From Sclerotinia nivalis (Eukaryota; Ascomycota; Leotiomycetes; Helotiales; Sclerotiniaceae): DNA of 64,000 bases. Position 1 is the first letter of the stretch, and each line of letters starts with the position of its first letter. The stretch covers positions 1,984,001 through 2,048,000 of the forward strand of contig JAPEIS010000014.1 of NCBI GenBank assembly GCA_029531795.1, given 5' to 3'. A program made the translations under genes and the position numbers. Below the pieces are notes generated by a model. It had not been told where the DNA came from. It worked only from the letters and a program-made list of their open reading frames with translations, and did not search any database. Positions 9,970 through 21,589 of this stretch are shown here, piece after piece.

Positions 9970-11349
9970 TTTGATTATAGAGTTGGGGATTGAATCAAAA
10001 CAGTTTCCTTTTTAGCATTGTTATATACTTGAATTATTAATCGTAATTTCTTCATAACCTTATTAGTTCTGGTGTGTTTGATTTTATCGACGAATCGGTT
10101 TTCGAAGATACGAGTTTCAATAGAGATCGAAAAAATAGAAATGTTTTCGAAAATTTCCTTTTTCAATAATCCTTCGATTTCTTTTCTTCGGGAATCGACA
10201 AAATTAGATTTGGGTAAAGTAGTTTCAGAATCTTCGTTTATTAGGAAAATAATTAAATCAGGATTTGACATTAGTAGTGTTTCCGAAATATATTGACGAA
10301 TTATCGGAATTTCAATTCGATCTAAAGAATGTTGTATAGTATAACTAATAGAACGAATAATAGCAAATGTAAAGAATACTATTATACGAATGACTATATT
10401 TCGATTAGGCTTTTGTACTGGATTTGATGAATTTGGATCTCGATTGGTTGATTCTGAATTGTCAGAAGGGTTGATTTCCTTATTAGGATTATCGAGGAGG
10501 TTTATTGTTTCTTTCAATCTAGAATAATATAGTTTTATAATAATACTTCTGAATTTAGTAATTCCGTTAGAAAATTGAATTTTATAGATTTCGCCATTAA
10601 TTCCGAGAAAGAAGAATAAATCTTTTTATTTATCTTTTTTAGAAAAAGTAGTTTTTTGTTATATCAAAATATTAGAATTGATAGAGAGATTATAAATATG
10701 ATCTATTGAAGGATTATTTCGTTAATTTAAAATATTATTAATTTATCTTTGTATATAGAATTTGTAAATCTCCTATATAGTTTTCTCAATAATTATAGTT
10801 CATTGCAAAATAATAGAGCTTGGAAAATCTAGATTGAAGATTCTAGAGTATATTTCGAATATAAATAATATAGGAATTAAACTATTTGGATCAATTGAAT
10901 TATTTACAGCTTTCACAACCATTTGGAGACGTATATCCCGTGTAACACCAGGTTCTTAAGCTATCTCTTCAATGATAATTTCGTATATACAGCGGAAATA
11001 TATATAATATTGTTCAACAATGTTAATTGATCAATAGGATTCGATAAGGATTGATTTCGTTATAGTATTTATAAATAAAGCTTGATCTACAAATTCTTTT
11101 CCGACGAAATTCTTTTCGGTATTATGAATTAAGTAATTTGAAGATCCAATATAAACATCGATCCAGCATTCCCTGAGAGTATTCCAGATTGCAATTGCTA
11201 AAATATTAGGTAGAAATTATGCAGCTTGAAAACGTATTGTTTGATCGATAATATATAGGATTAGTTTTCTATTTAGATATATAATGTTGATATAAATTGT
11301 GAAATTGAATTCGATATCGTTATATAAGGTAAATTTGAATTATTCTAAA
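9970..11349 (-). mobile_element. Ty1/copia element D, 3' half: integrase and start of reverse transcriptase
   Basis: On the minus strand, bases from about 11340 to 10790 encode integrase core pieces: a block aligned with VILDIFYID of copia-2, then RFQAA, then NTLRECWIDVYIGSSN. The C-terminal region GVTRDIRLQMVVKAVNNS follows. 10517-9975 encodes the linker and the start of RT (EIEGLLKKEIFE ... RIFENRFVDKIK ... LIIQVYNNAKKETVLIQSPT), like copia-2 46416-46742. The element stops exactly at the QSPT motif, where the gypsy fragment begins, so the rest of RT and RNase H are missing. Its upstream part lies on the far side of gypsy A. Confidence 0.75.
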
Positions 11350-11562
11350 TATCACGGAGGCAATAGGCAGAATAACAGGAATCACTTTTATTAATAAGAT
11401 GTAGCTTGAAGAGCTACGTTTTTATAGAAGGAATGGTTCCTTAAATATATTTATGTGTAGCGTTAACCCCGATCGGGGCTAGCCTATACTTATCCGAGAT
11501 TTGACTTTTGTGGGTCGGAACCCGAGTGGTTTTTGTATACTATATACGGGGATTTTGTGATA
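11350..11562 (-). repeat. Gypsy A, 3' LTR (213 bp)
   Basis: The repeat matches 26001-26213 and 37781-37993 with identical length. It starts TATCAC (RIP form of TGTCAC) and ends GTGATA (from GTGACA). Conserved landmarks are GTGGGTCGGAACCCGAG and TATACTATATAC. The flanking 5 bp at 11345-11349 is CTAAA, repeated at 26214-26218 after the other LTR: a perfect target-site duplication. Confidence 0.93.
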
Positions 11563-12960
11563 GTATTCTTTTTCTTAGGGTCGAATTCTGTTGAAACAAT
11601 TAAAGGGATTAGGTTTATTTGGATAACAATGGTAATAATTATAGATCAGTTTTTGAGTATTCTTTAAATATTTTGTAGATTCTTTGGTAGATGTATTATA
11701 GTTTATCTATTGGATAGTATACTTTAGATAGAGGTTATTATAGTTTCGATATTTCTATTAGGAATTCAGGATTTTCTTTATATTGAATTGTTCAATGCTT
11801 TCAATTTCGATAGAAGGAGGGGATAGATTGTATTGATTGAGGGTAAGATTATTATTGATGGGATATAATAAATTAATATGAAAGATTGGGTGATTTTTTA
11901 TAAAGGTAGGGAATTTTAATTTATAAATATATAAGTTTATGATCTTTAGGATTTGGAAGAGATTTAAGTTTTTCTAATTTAGTTTTTTTTGGAGATGAAG
12001 AGTTTAGATATTTTTAGTATTAAACTAGATTAGATTTCTAGGTTGGTATCGATAGGTAGGCAAATAATGGGAATCGGTATTTTTCGAATAGTGGGTTTGA
12101 TTAGCGGTTAGTTTGGTTTTTAGATGATCAATGATCGATTTCATTTTTTTGATGAATTCTTTAGTGTTCAGGATTTCAGGGTGATTGGAGAGTATGGTAG
12201 ATTCGAAATCTATTTGGGGATGGAAATTGTAATTGGCAAAGAACGGCGATAAGTGAGAGTTTTCGAATTAAACAAAGTTAATTGAGAATTCGGTGATCGA
12301 TAGTTATTTGGATTAGTTATTTTGTAGATAGGATATATATAAACGAAGGCATTGTTCAAGTATTGTATTTGTTTTTTTTGTTTGTTTATTAATTTCAGAA
12401 TGATAAATTATTGATAGTTTCGAAATAATATTTAATTGTTTATAGATATATTTCTAGAAATTAGAAATAAATTAAGTTTTATGATTGGATATAATGATTT
12501 GTAGTAGATTGTAAAGTTTCTATATATGTTTTAAGAATAAATGGAAGATTTCTTTGGAGTTATAGATTTTTTGATAGAGTAGGAAATATTTTATTTTGAT
12601 CAATTGATCGATTATAATAAATATCGTATTGTATTTAAAGCTTTTTGAAAGATGGATAATGAAATCGATTGAGATATCTTTTTAGATTTGTTGTAGGATT
12701 AGAAGAGGATATAAGATTCTTTTTTGTTTTTTATAATTCGAAGTAATTTGATAGTAATTATAACAATTGTATATTTAATAGAAGATATAATTATAATATT
12801 CAGATCAATAGTAATTTTGAGAAAACAATTTGAAAGTATAGATATAATATAGATATCCGATAATAGAGGAATCGTAAATTATTCGGAGGAGTTTTGTTTT
12901 CAAAGGATTATAATGAAAGATATAAAGTTTTTTATAATAATATAATAGATTATTATTTAT
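11563..12960 (-). pseudogene. Gypsy A integrase region (degraded)
   Basis: The minus-strand frame at 12960-12805 encodes the integrase zinc-binding start (LLRIIYDSSIIGYLYYIYTF then LFSQNYY), where the His residues of the HHCC motif read Tyr. This fits CAC/CAT to TAC/TAT changes. Core pieces follow to about 12000 in broken frames. A purine-rich run, complement of GTATTCTTTTTCTTAGGG at 11563-11580, sits against the 3' LTR and can serve as the polypurine tract. Confidence 0.7.
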
Positions 12961-14560
12961 AGTATATTTAGATAATATAATATATAGATATTTAATAATA
13001 TTCTTTTCTAAAGTTTTTAGAATTGATAGTGGAAATGAGTTGAATAGGTAAATTTTAATAAGCAAAGGTTTTAATTCTTCAGGGGGTTTCAATTGTATAG
13101 ATTCAGATTATTAAATAAAGATTGAATTATCAAATATTGTAAATAATTCAGATTTATAAATAGATAATCCGGATTTGTAAATAGATAGTTCGGGATTGTG
13201 AATAGATAATAGAGTATTGATATAGATTTGGTTATGGATTGTAATTGCGAAACAGATTTTCTTTTTTGAGTTAATAATAGGAAATAGATTTGTATTTAGA
13301 TTTTCAATTTTCAGAATAGTTTGGTTTTGATAAAGAAAATATTCATTTTTCTTTTTAAATAAATTTTTTGATTTTCTAATCAAAATATCGGGTTTCGTTT
13401 TTTGTTTTTTAGAATGGTATATAATCTTGAAATTGAAATAGGATAGAAATTTAGATTAATAAATTTGATAACAATTCAATAGTTTTGTAATTGTAAAGTA
13501 TTTCAGATTTTTATAATTTATAATGATCTTGATCGAGGAAGAAACGTTTTTTAATTCAGATTGTTATTTTTCGAAATAGTAGATAATTATTAATAATTCT
13601 TTATTATAAATTTTGTAATTACATTTTGCAATCGAATACTTTTTAGAGAAATATATAATAGATTTCAGAATTCCATTGTTATTGTATTGGGAAAGGATTC
13701 TAATAGATATATAATCTGATATATTTATTTCTAGAATTATATTCTTCTTCTAATCGAAAAAGGCTAATATAGATACTATTATAAATATAACTTTCAAATT
13801 CGAAAATGATTTCTTACAAATAGAATCCTATTGAAAGACTATATTCTTCTTGATCAGATTTATTATCGAATAAATGATCGAAAAAAAGTTGTAGATAAAA
13901 TGCTAATAGAAATTGCTAAATCTTATAAATATTTATATATCTATTAGGTTCTTTGGTGTTTTCTAATCAATTATCGTTTTAATCTTGATTGGATCTATTC
14001 GGATCCTCTTTTGATCTACAATTAGATCTAGGAATTTCGTTTCAGATTTCAGGAATTCGTATTTCGATAGATTGATATACAATCCGGCTTTTCGTAAAGC
14101 ATTTAGTATTTTTTGTATATACTTTATATATTCAAAATAGGTCTTGTTGTAGATCAGAATATCATTCAGATAAGTAGTACAGAATATATCCAAGTATTCT
14201 TTTAAAGTATCGTTGATAAATTGTTGGAATGTTGTTGGAATTCTGATCAACTCGAACGGTATAATCAAGGTTTCGAATAGACCGAATCGGATACAAAATG
14301 TAATTAGGTATTCTTGTTCTTCTTTGATTCGGATATTATTGAAGATCGAAATGATATCTATTTTTGTAAAATACTTTATTCTTTTCAGGTTATTCAAGGA
14401 CTCTTTGATTAAGGATAACGGATATCGGTTTTTCACAGACAAATTATTCAATATATAATAGTCTATACAGAATCGAAGATTATTATCGGGTTTTTTAACA
14501 AATAAAACAAACGAAACGGAAGCAAAGGAATTCGATTGGATGAATCCTTTTGTTAGATTT
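12961..14560 (-). pseudogene. Gypsy A reverse transcriptase and RNase H region (degraded)
   Basis: The 162-codon frame 14451-13963 is the RT palm: [46 protein letters not shown] and YLNDILIYN. The catalytic YxDD box reads YLND, one Asp changed to Asn as RIP would do; gypsy B keeps YLDDILIYS at the same place. RNase H lies between about 13950 and 13400 in broken frames. 13383-13111 is the RNase H-integrase linker and holds three copies of a SIYKSEL/SIYKSGL repeat (13140-13215). Confidence 0.8.
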
Positions 14561-15480
14561 TTCTTTAACTATTTTTGCAAAGTTTTCAATTCGTTTCGAA
14601 ACATTGAATACAGAACTTCAAATAGTAGTTTAGTTTTATTTTGCAATTGGATATTATGATTGTATAAGTAGTATAGAGGTAATTTATTAATATTATATAG
14701 AGAAAATATATTGATCTACGAATGGAATTTAGCAAATAGATCTTCGGGAATAGAATCTTCTTTTTCTTTTAGGATTCGGTTTATCAAATCGATATTAACT
14801 TGGAATATTTTATAATTTCGATAAATGTATATCGAGCAAACTCGGATTGAAATGTTTGTTATATCTTTTTTCTTTAATGCTTCAGAACAGAACAGTAAAT
14901 AAATAAAACGAATTTTGATAAGGATATCGAATAAAGTTTGGACATTCAATAATTGTACAAACGTATTACAAAACTTTCGATAGAATTTGTTATCGAAGCA
15001 AAAGATATTGAATACGAATCCAATATAGAGATCGTGTTTTTTTAGCTAAATCAATTTTAGGATAATCGGATAATAGATTAATTCAATGATATAGATTTTC
15101 GATTTTTTCTTATAATGATTATTGATTTGCAGATCAATTAGAATATAACAATCCATTTGGTTTTTAGACAATATTTTTCTATCGAATTTAATAACTTCGA
15201 ATGGAACAGGTAATTTGTATATTGAAAATTTAATAGTTTCAATCTAATTTCGATTTGCGAAAGTATATTTTTCGTATTTGTTATCCACTATAATATAAGT
15301 AGAACAAAATCGATCAAGTATCGATAAAACAATAATATATAATATTATTAGGTTTATTCGATTGTTTATTTCTTCAACAAGAAATAAACTTCGAGTTGCA
15401 ATGATGGACAAGTATAGTATATACAAAGCTTTCATTTGATAACGATTTATACTAAACAAACTCTATTTCCCGAATTCGAG
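14561..15480 (-). pseudogene. Gypsy A region before RT, probably with protease (degraded)
   Basis: Frames 14949-14716 and 15459-15244 lie between gag and RT. The second is nearly the same as 36465-36250 of gypsy B (KALYILYLS, INLIILYIIVLS, YTFANRN), so this block is a conserved part of the family. By position it should include the aspartic protease, but I do not see a clear D-[ST]-G box. Confidence 0.5.
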
Positions 15481-16583
15481 AAACTGGAAGGGAATAGATT
15501 ATATAATAATATAATATATAATTAAATCTAAACAAAAGATGGAACAAAGAACAGCGAAGCAAAATTGGTAAAGTTAGCTTTAATTTATACAAAACAATTA
15601 TCTGGAAATGAATAGTCTTTTATACAATGATCGGTAGATCTATAACGAAAATATTCTTTTCATTTGTATCTATTAATATATCTTTGAGAACTAAAATCCA
15701 TTGGATCTTCAGTAGATATAATTGTAACAAAAATAACAAATCGGATAATAATATTCAAAGACAAAACAAGGATACAATTAACAGGATTCGGATTTTGAAT
15801 CGTAATACGGGGCAGCGGGACGATTGGATTGCAACTGGAACCAATCGATCTTATCAAATACAGATAACAATTCTTCAATGTTTATACAAAAACAACAAAT
15901 ATATCGGTGTTATTTGTAGATAACTCAATAATAACAATCTAATTCTTTAGTTCATTTGATAAAATTTGTTCTAACAAAATAACTAAAATACTATTATCGT
16001 TAGTCATCCTAATTTCCAATATTAGTTTCTAGAATTCAATATAGAAGATATAAAACGATTGATTCCTTTATTTCAAGTTGATCAGGAGTTTTCGGATTTT
16101 GGTTCATTTATTTTGGTTTCTATAAGCTCTTTCCAATATTTGCAATAGATTCTTATAATCGGTAAATTTAACAAATTGCCCTTTGATATTATATAATCGA
16201 ATTTGTATAACAATAAATCCAATTAATCTTTCAGTTACATAAATCAAGCAAGAATACAAGGAAATAAAACAATCAGAATTGATATACATTTTATTCTATA
16301 TTTGATCAACAAATCGATCAAGATCGATTTTCGTTCCATCAAACGATGCAAGATTAGATACCTTCTCACTCAATTGAGATTTCAACAAAATAGAAACGGC
16401 AACCGGGATTGTAACGGATATCAAAAGTGAAAGATCGGTTGAAACAAACAAAGCAACAAAAACAGAATGAAATTGAATTAGATAAGCAATCAACCTATCG
16501 TTCTCCTCCTTTCATTATATGAATACGGTTTTCTCGACTTATAGATCGAGAATAAGCTTTTGAATTACAGATTGCAGATTAAT
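15481..16583 (-). pseudogene. Gypsy A gag region (degraded)
   Basis: The minus-strand frame 16493-16296 reads QLSEKVSNLASFDGTKIDLD, the usual start of fungal gypsy gag (LSEK-x-PDPPLFDG). It continues at 16289-16104 with CLIYVTERLIG and YKNLLQILERAYRNQNK, matching the helical capsid end. The corresponding gypsy B segment is 37320-37090. Stops separate the pieces. The leader and 5' LTR continue beyond the LINE at 25838. Confidence 0.7.
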
Positions 16584-16596
16584 TACCTCTGTTTTT
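16584..16596. repeat. Target-site duplication of the LINE, left copy
   Basis: TACCTCTGTTTTT here is repeated at 25825-25837, flanking the LINE. The uninterrupted sister site in gypsy B (around 37603-37632) aligns base for base across the junction with only C/T and G/A differences. Confidence 0.85.
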
Positions 16597-16777
16597 TTAA
16601 ATCACATACACAACAAATTTTGAAGAAAAATAATTCTTCGAAATACGCCCTTTTTATACCTTATATTGACTAAACAAACCAATCCAAATTGAATACAATT
16701 ACCCCTAAAGAAATTGAACTAGTAATTGTTGTGATACTGTCGTTGCTATACAAAACACGAAATACATACGAAAAATC

Positions 16778-17391
16778 GTGTCAAAATCGAAGATTCTCTA
16801 TCCTCCCATTATGGACGAAGAGATCATTATAATCGATACTATTCCATTTAGCTTTCCAAGAGTCATTTTAGGTATTTCAACTCAAAAGGAGATTGCATTA
16901 TTCCTTTATAAGGAGAATCTCAATAATCCCTTATTTATCCTTTTTAGTCCAACCCTTTTCCAATCTTTCAATTCCCAAGCTCAATACAATATTCTTAGTT
17001 CTGATGATCCTTTCAAATCATTTATTAATCTTTTATTACTTCAAATCAATAACAAACGAAGACAGCAATTTAATCAATTAGAATTTAATTCTACAAAGCT
17101 AAAAGAAGCTATTCAAAAAACTAGAGACTTTTTTATTTTAGTTGCTTCTTTGGAAAAGGAAATCGAAGAATAATCGAAGATCCTAGATCTAATCAAAATA
17201 TTCTGTGAATATCTTGAAAAAGGAAAATTGACAAAAGCTTCGAATATCATTACATTACAAATCTCCTATTTCGAAAAGGCTATCAAAAGGATTGAAAATC
17301 AAATCAATCATCTTTCTAATCTTCCTAATCAATCAATTACTCCTTCAATAAACGCTTCATTAATTAGCAAAGCAAACTATACTATTGTTAT
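16778..17391 (+). pseudogene. LINE ORF1 (gag-like), 5' part
   Basis: A 131-codon frame from 16778 ends at TAA 17171-17173, then a second frame (17228-17391) continues the coiled, Lys/Gln-rich gag-like protein (LQISYFEKAIKRIENQINHL). The frame is cut at codon NYTIVI by copia-1. Removing copia-1 and one GTTAT joins it to KSIKE at 20725 without a frame change. The first ATG is the best start because stops lie just upstream. Confidence 0.7.
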
Positions 17392-17537
17392 TGTCGGAAC
17401 ATGGTCACGTGTTGTTACCCCACCTTGATATATAACCTCTCCGTACGGAGAGAACCTTAGAAGAAAAACAACTCATCATACAATACAATATTATTCATCT
17501 AATTTGAATATCGTTGTTATCCCCTGTCTTCCCAACA
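17392..17537 (+). repeat. Copia-1, 5' LTR (146 bp)
   Basis: Starts TGTCGGAACATGGTC and ends CTTCCCAACA. It matches 20574-20719 with few differences. The 5 bp before it (17387-17391, GTTAT) are repeated after the 3' LTR at 20720-20724. Confidence 0.96.
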
Positions 17538-18218
17538 CTGATCAGTAGTTGACCGGATTACTTATCAATCACAAAACAGCAAAGAACGAATAGAAGAGGT
17601 ATACGAAGAAAGACGAAAGGAGATTTCAGACCTCACCCGTACTGAGATTTCGTATAATTGACCTTCTAACCCGTAATCAAATTGTACTATCTGTTCTTCT
17701 ACATACTAATGATTGCTAATTGAATACAATTTGTAATCAAAAGGTACGAAAGTCTTCGAAGATACTACAGTTGATTACAATCTATAACGATTTTCAAAGG
17801 AACAGCGTACTTGTGTTCATCATATATTTCGTACATTTAGCAACACTCCGTATGATCTTATTCATCTATTTTTATTTCTATTTTCATTTAATTTATTCTT
17901 TTATTTGAAAATTCATCGAAAAATTATCGTGATTTATCATTTATATTGAAAATTTATCAATTCTTTTATTGAAAATTCCATTATTTTAATATGTTTCTAA
18001 TCCCTGACAACATTACATACGAGATCGAGGGATGGGGATTAGACCTTTACCTAAATGATACTACACAACTTCGAGAAGGAAGAATTAATATATATATTAC
18101 AATGTAGATAGTCGGTTATCAAGATAGACGTTACGTACGAGAACGCTTATAACGTGAATTCGCTGAATTCTTCGAAGATTGGACAGAAGATATATTCAAG
18201 TTAGGAAACCGTGCTTGT

Positions 18219-19238
18219 TTGAAATTTCTTCGCACATACTTGGTACGACATTATGTGTATGTGAAATCGGCGATAGGAACTGGATATGCCAAACGACTCG
18301 CAGAAGCTCTACAGGAATTCAAAGAATTATCGGACGATATCCTCGAAGAACATGCTCAAATCGTGACAGATTTCCCTATCGAATTTAATGTGTTAACTGG
18401 AACTACAATACACCGTACGAATACAATCAAACCAGAAGTCGTATTACCATCGATCGAAACACAATACAGAACTGTGCCTCCAAACGTACGACCTTCAATC
18501 AGAGTTTCAGAAGAACCACAATCATTTCCTCGATTCAATGCTTCACATCCACCAAACACCGAACCATCTGCAGCGAATCTACAAGAACAACTGCCTCGTA
18601 CGAATACATCGAAACTTCTTGCAGATCTAATGAAGATATACGGATCCAGCAATCAGAAATACAATGGTGAAGAGTACGATTTTTTGAACCTCAAATTACA
18701 AGTGTTTTATGATTGTTGTAGGAAGGTTGGCATCGTACGAAAAAATTATCATTTTGCATTTTCAACAATGTTGCGAGACAAGGCTCTCGATTTCTATTAT
18801 GATAAAATCTCTGGACGGTATCAAGATTTCGATTCAATGATCAAAACCATACAAATACATTTCGAAACCGAAGAAAGAAGGCAGAAATATCTTACGGAAT
18901 GGCGTATGACAACTTTATCAACAATCGTACAAAGAAATCCAGAGAAAACCTTGTTAGAGAATCTCGAAACACTATTTACAATTCTTCGTATATTACAAAA
19001 TGGTCTTATTGACGATTATCAAACCGAGTTGAGTTTAAGAGACCAAATATTGAACGCTTGTTGTGATGTACGAGAATGTATAAGTGCATTATTGAAACCA
19101 GCAACATTATACGAAGGATTGTGTACAGAGCTTAGAAGTTCAATTGGATTTGTTATACACACAAAGGAATTATCTTCGATTGTATATTTTCAGAATAAAG
19201 ATGATAACGATGAAGATAACGAGTTGCATCAATTCTGA
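18219..19238 (+). CDS. Copia-1 gag-like protein (339 codons, open)
   Basis: The longest open frame in the isochore. It encodes a fungal copia gag-like protein: FLRTYLVRHYVYVKSAIGTG near the start, KLLADLMKIYG and EYDFLNLKLQVFYDCCRKVG in the middle, then ALDFYYDKISGRYQDFD and LIDDYQTELSLRDQILNACC. The same helical capsid pattern is seen, broken by stops, in copia-2 43220-44261. Sequence similar to the protein runs upstream of the ATG to about 18010 with stops (EFAEFFEDWTEDIFKLG before the Met), so the true start may lie further up and be lost. No zinc knuckle is seen. Survival of the frame reflects light RIP, not proof of expression. Confidence 0.75.
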   Translation: MKFLRTYLVRHYVYVKSAIGTGYAKRLAEALQEFKELSDDILEEHAQIVTDFPIEFNVLTGTTIHRTNTIKPEVVLPSIETQYRTVPPNVRPSIRVSEEPQSFPRFNASHPPNTEPSAANLQEQLPRTNTSKLLADLMKIYGSSNQKYNGEEYDFLNLKLQVFYDCCRKVGIVRKNYHFAFSTMLRDKALDFYYDKISGRYQDFDSMIKTIQIHFETEERRQKYLTEWRMTTLSTIVQRNPEKTLLENLETLFTILRILQNGLIDDYQTELSLRDQILNACCDVRECISALLKPATLYEGLCTELRSSIGFVIHTKELSSIVYFQNKDDNDEDNELHQF

Positions 19239-20312
19239 ACGGATCGTATATATACCCGAGGACGAAGGAATTATCCTTTTCGGGGCCGTCTATTGTATAG
19301 ATTTCGAAGCAGAAGTTCTACATATGGAAGAAATTCGTATCGACGATCTTCTAAAGAATATACGAAACGGAAAAAGGAAGGTTGTTTTATTTACGGAAAG
19401 ATAAATCATTGAACGAAAGATCATTCATTGGACGAGAGACGGAAGGCATACAATCACTTTCTTGTTGAAAATGAAATTTCTTAGGAGCAATTTAATCAAC
19501 TTCAGATTGATTCTAAAGAGGACGATTCAATCAATAAATCAAAGAATAAGAAAGTAAAATTCGTCTTAACATACGATATAGATGATGATCATGACAACGA
19601 GAAATCAGGAGAATCATTCTTTGTGAAAGCAGAAAAGATCAATGGATATGAGATTGTGGAAATATTAAGCAATCAAGCATTCGTACATACTCTTACAGGA
19701 AAAGACGAATTAGTTGATTCGTACAAAGAGTCTAATGAAGTTTTTACTCTAAACGGAAGGTACACAACTGGTGTGTTTCAAGGAATAATACCTAATACTG
19801 GAACTGCAGAAATCTCTACTGCAGAACACAACCAAATGGAAGCTCTCCTTTGTACGAATATCATTTCTAGAATCGATCGTTCGAAGAAAAACGGACACAA
19901 GATTCGTTTCGGAAAAGGATCAACAAATACAGAAGATATAATTGAAATAGCAACTCCGATTGGTTTGTTAACATTCTTCATTGTATCGATCAACACTCCA
20001 TTTTTGCTTTGTATTCAAGATATAGATCGTATAAAAGTCTTTTTGGATAATACCAGGAATGTTCTTGTACAAGGAAAGAAATTGATCCCTATCGTACGAA
20101 AATGGGGTCATCCTTGGATGTTGTTGAATCAGAAGGAGAAATCGATTTCATATAATCATTTGACGGAAATCGAACTACGACAGATCCATCGACGATTCGG
20201 ACATCCTTCTGTACGACGACTTGAAGATATTCTTATTAGAGCTGGACACGATGTTGATACTCGTATGATCGAACGATTATCTCAATTATGCAAAGCCTTG
20301 TTGTACGAATGA
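19144..20312 (+). pseudogene. Copia-1 protease and pre-integrase region, truncated
   Basis: 19144-19404 and 19623-20312 hold the part after gag. The 229-codon frame contains GVFQGIIPNTGTAEIST, the aspartic protease active site. The catalytic D-T-G reads N-T-G here, while copia-2 keeps IPDTGTAE (44813-44836). HKIRFGKGS, TPFLLCIQDIDRIKVFLDN and VRKWGHPWMLL follow, then the pre-integrase zinc region ELRQIHRRFGHPSVRRLEDI. The frame crosses the deletion joint near 20291 and ends nine codons later in former 3' sequence. Confidence 0.8.
20286..20295 (+). other. Deletion joint in copia-1
   Basis: Left of this point the sequence follows copia-2 up to 45317; right of it follows copia-2 from 48788. Both parents share CAAA at the joint (TGCAAAC and TACAAAG; copia-1 has TGCAAAG). 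This suggests microhomology-mediated deletion or template switching during reverse transcription. Confidence 0.85.
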
Positions 20313-20573
20313 TGGAACATACATCGTGATCGCGATTTTCTTTTTGAAAACGAAAGGAAGCTTTATCTTAGGAGTTCTTGATGGATTTAAGAGAGTTATT
20401 GATCGGTTTTGAAGTTGTATTGGAAAGGAAAAGGAATGGAAAGTTGATTGAAGTTGAAGAGTTGGAAAAGCAAACGAAAGGAGGCGCTAGCCAATTGTAC
20501 GACAATGGTCACATGTTCCGATTCGAATCCTTCGTACGACTCACATTCGTACGAAAGAGAAAAGTTTAGTCAG
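20313..20573 (+). other. Copia-1 3' untranslated region
   Basis: Matches copia-2 48806-49066. The purine run GAAAGAGAAAAG ends about 9 bases before the LTR and may be the polypurine tract. The 63-codon frame here has no family features. Confidence 0.6.
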
Positions 20574-20719
20574 TGTCGGAACATGGTCACGTGTTGTTAC
20601 CCCACCTTGATATATAACCTCTCTGTACGGAGAGAACCTTAGAAGAAAAACAACTCATCATACAATACAATATTATTCATCTAATTTGAATACCGTTGTT
20701 ATCCCCTGTCTTCCCAACA
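20574..20719 (+). repeat. Copia-1, 3' LTR (146 bp)
   Basis: Same start TGTCGGAACATGG and end CCCAACA as the 5' LTR; differs at only a few bases (for example CTCTGTACGG for CTCCGTACGG). Followed by the duplicated GTTAT. Confidence 0.96.
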
Positions 20720-21480
20720 GTTATCAAATCAATAAAGGAATGAAAAGTAGTTTCTAAAGGGAACTCTACAAAACAAAAGCCTATAAAGCAAAAGAATAAT
20801 GTTCCTAATAAACGATTAATTTTTATCAATCTACTTTTTTATCAACCCAATTCTTTTATATTATTAAATACAAGAAACAAAATCAACAAAGCCTTCAAAA
20901 AGACTGACATCAATTAATCAATTATCTTAGCCATCATTACAATTAGAAATAATAATATCATTCTAACTATTAATAACCTTTTCAATATATAATTCCTTAT
21001 AGAAAAAAAAGAAATCTAGAATTGTATCCTCGAATCAGAAAGACTTCAAATCGATAAATTATGATACAAAGTGATTATATACAAGATCCCAATCAAGGAA
21101 TTCTCTAATCCAAAAAGAATGGATTTGATTAAAAACGAAATTAAAATCTTCAATTCAAGACTTATTATAATGGGTATTTCTTATTGGTTTATTAATGTTT
21201 TTAAAAAAGCTAATCAACAAAAAAGAGCAATTGTGATTGCGTTTGCTATACAAAAGGAAGCAGAATTAGTTATTCGAAAAAGATTATATATCGTTAGTAT
21301 TAGTGTCAAAATTGAAAGATTCTATCCTTTTACTCCTTCCTTTCAATATAATAAATATCAAGAATTTAATTATAATGAATCATATTGCAAAAAACCTTCA
21401 GCTTGTAAACTTTATAACAATAATCATACTATAGCTAATCATTTTTGTCTAATTTGTTAAGTTAAAGGTAAACTTTGTTA
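20720..21480 (+). pseudogene. LINE ORF1 (gag-like), 3' part with zinc knuckles
   Basis: The 21071-21460 frame ends with the triple zinc-knuckle region of Tad-type ORF1. FQYNKYQEFNYNESYCKKP stands for the first knuckle, then ACKLYNNNHTIANHFCLIC. Several metal-binding Cys are Tyr, as expected of TGT to TAT under RIP. The upstream part (PIKEFSNPKRMDLIKNEI, VIAFAIQKEAELVIRKRL) resembles the RNA-binding region of these proteins. Confidence 0.75.
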
Positions 21481-21589
21481 GCATTTAGTAATCAAATGTA
21501 TTAATTATAAAGGAAAGTATAAAGTTAGTTTTAAAGTATACGAAATATATTAAATAATTGTTCGGAAATCCAATTAATGTTATATAACA

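Larger units (their letters stand above)
17392..20719 (+). mobile_element. Copia-1: internally deleted Ty1/copia retrotransposon (3,328 bp)
   Basis: Two 146-bp LTRs and a perfect 5-bp duplication bound the element. It keeps gag and protease but lacks integrase core, RT and RNase H. Compared with copia-2 (6,798 bp) it is shorter by exactly 3,470 bp. That is the length of the single missing block (copia-2 45318-48787), so the two copies otherwise align without net gaps. Copia-1 has far fewer C-to-T/G-to-A changes than copia-2. It could only move with enzymes supplied by another element. Confidence 0.95.

Noticed and set aside
10072..10296. 74-codon plus-strand frame
   Set aside because: Complement of the copia D linker and RT start.
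13140..13215. Short direct repeats considered as a CRISPR-like array
   Set aside because: They are in-frame peptide repeats of a gypsy linker (SIYKSEL), with no equal-length unique spacers.
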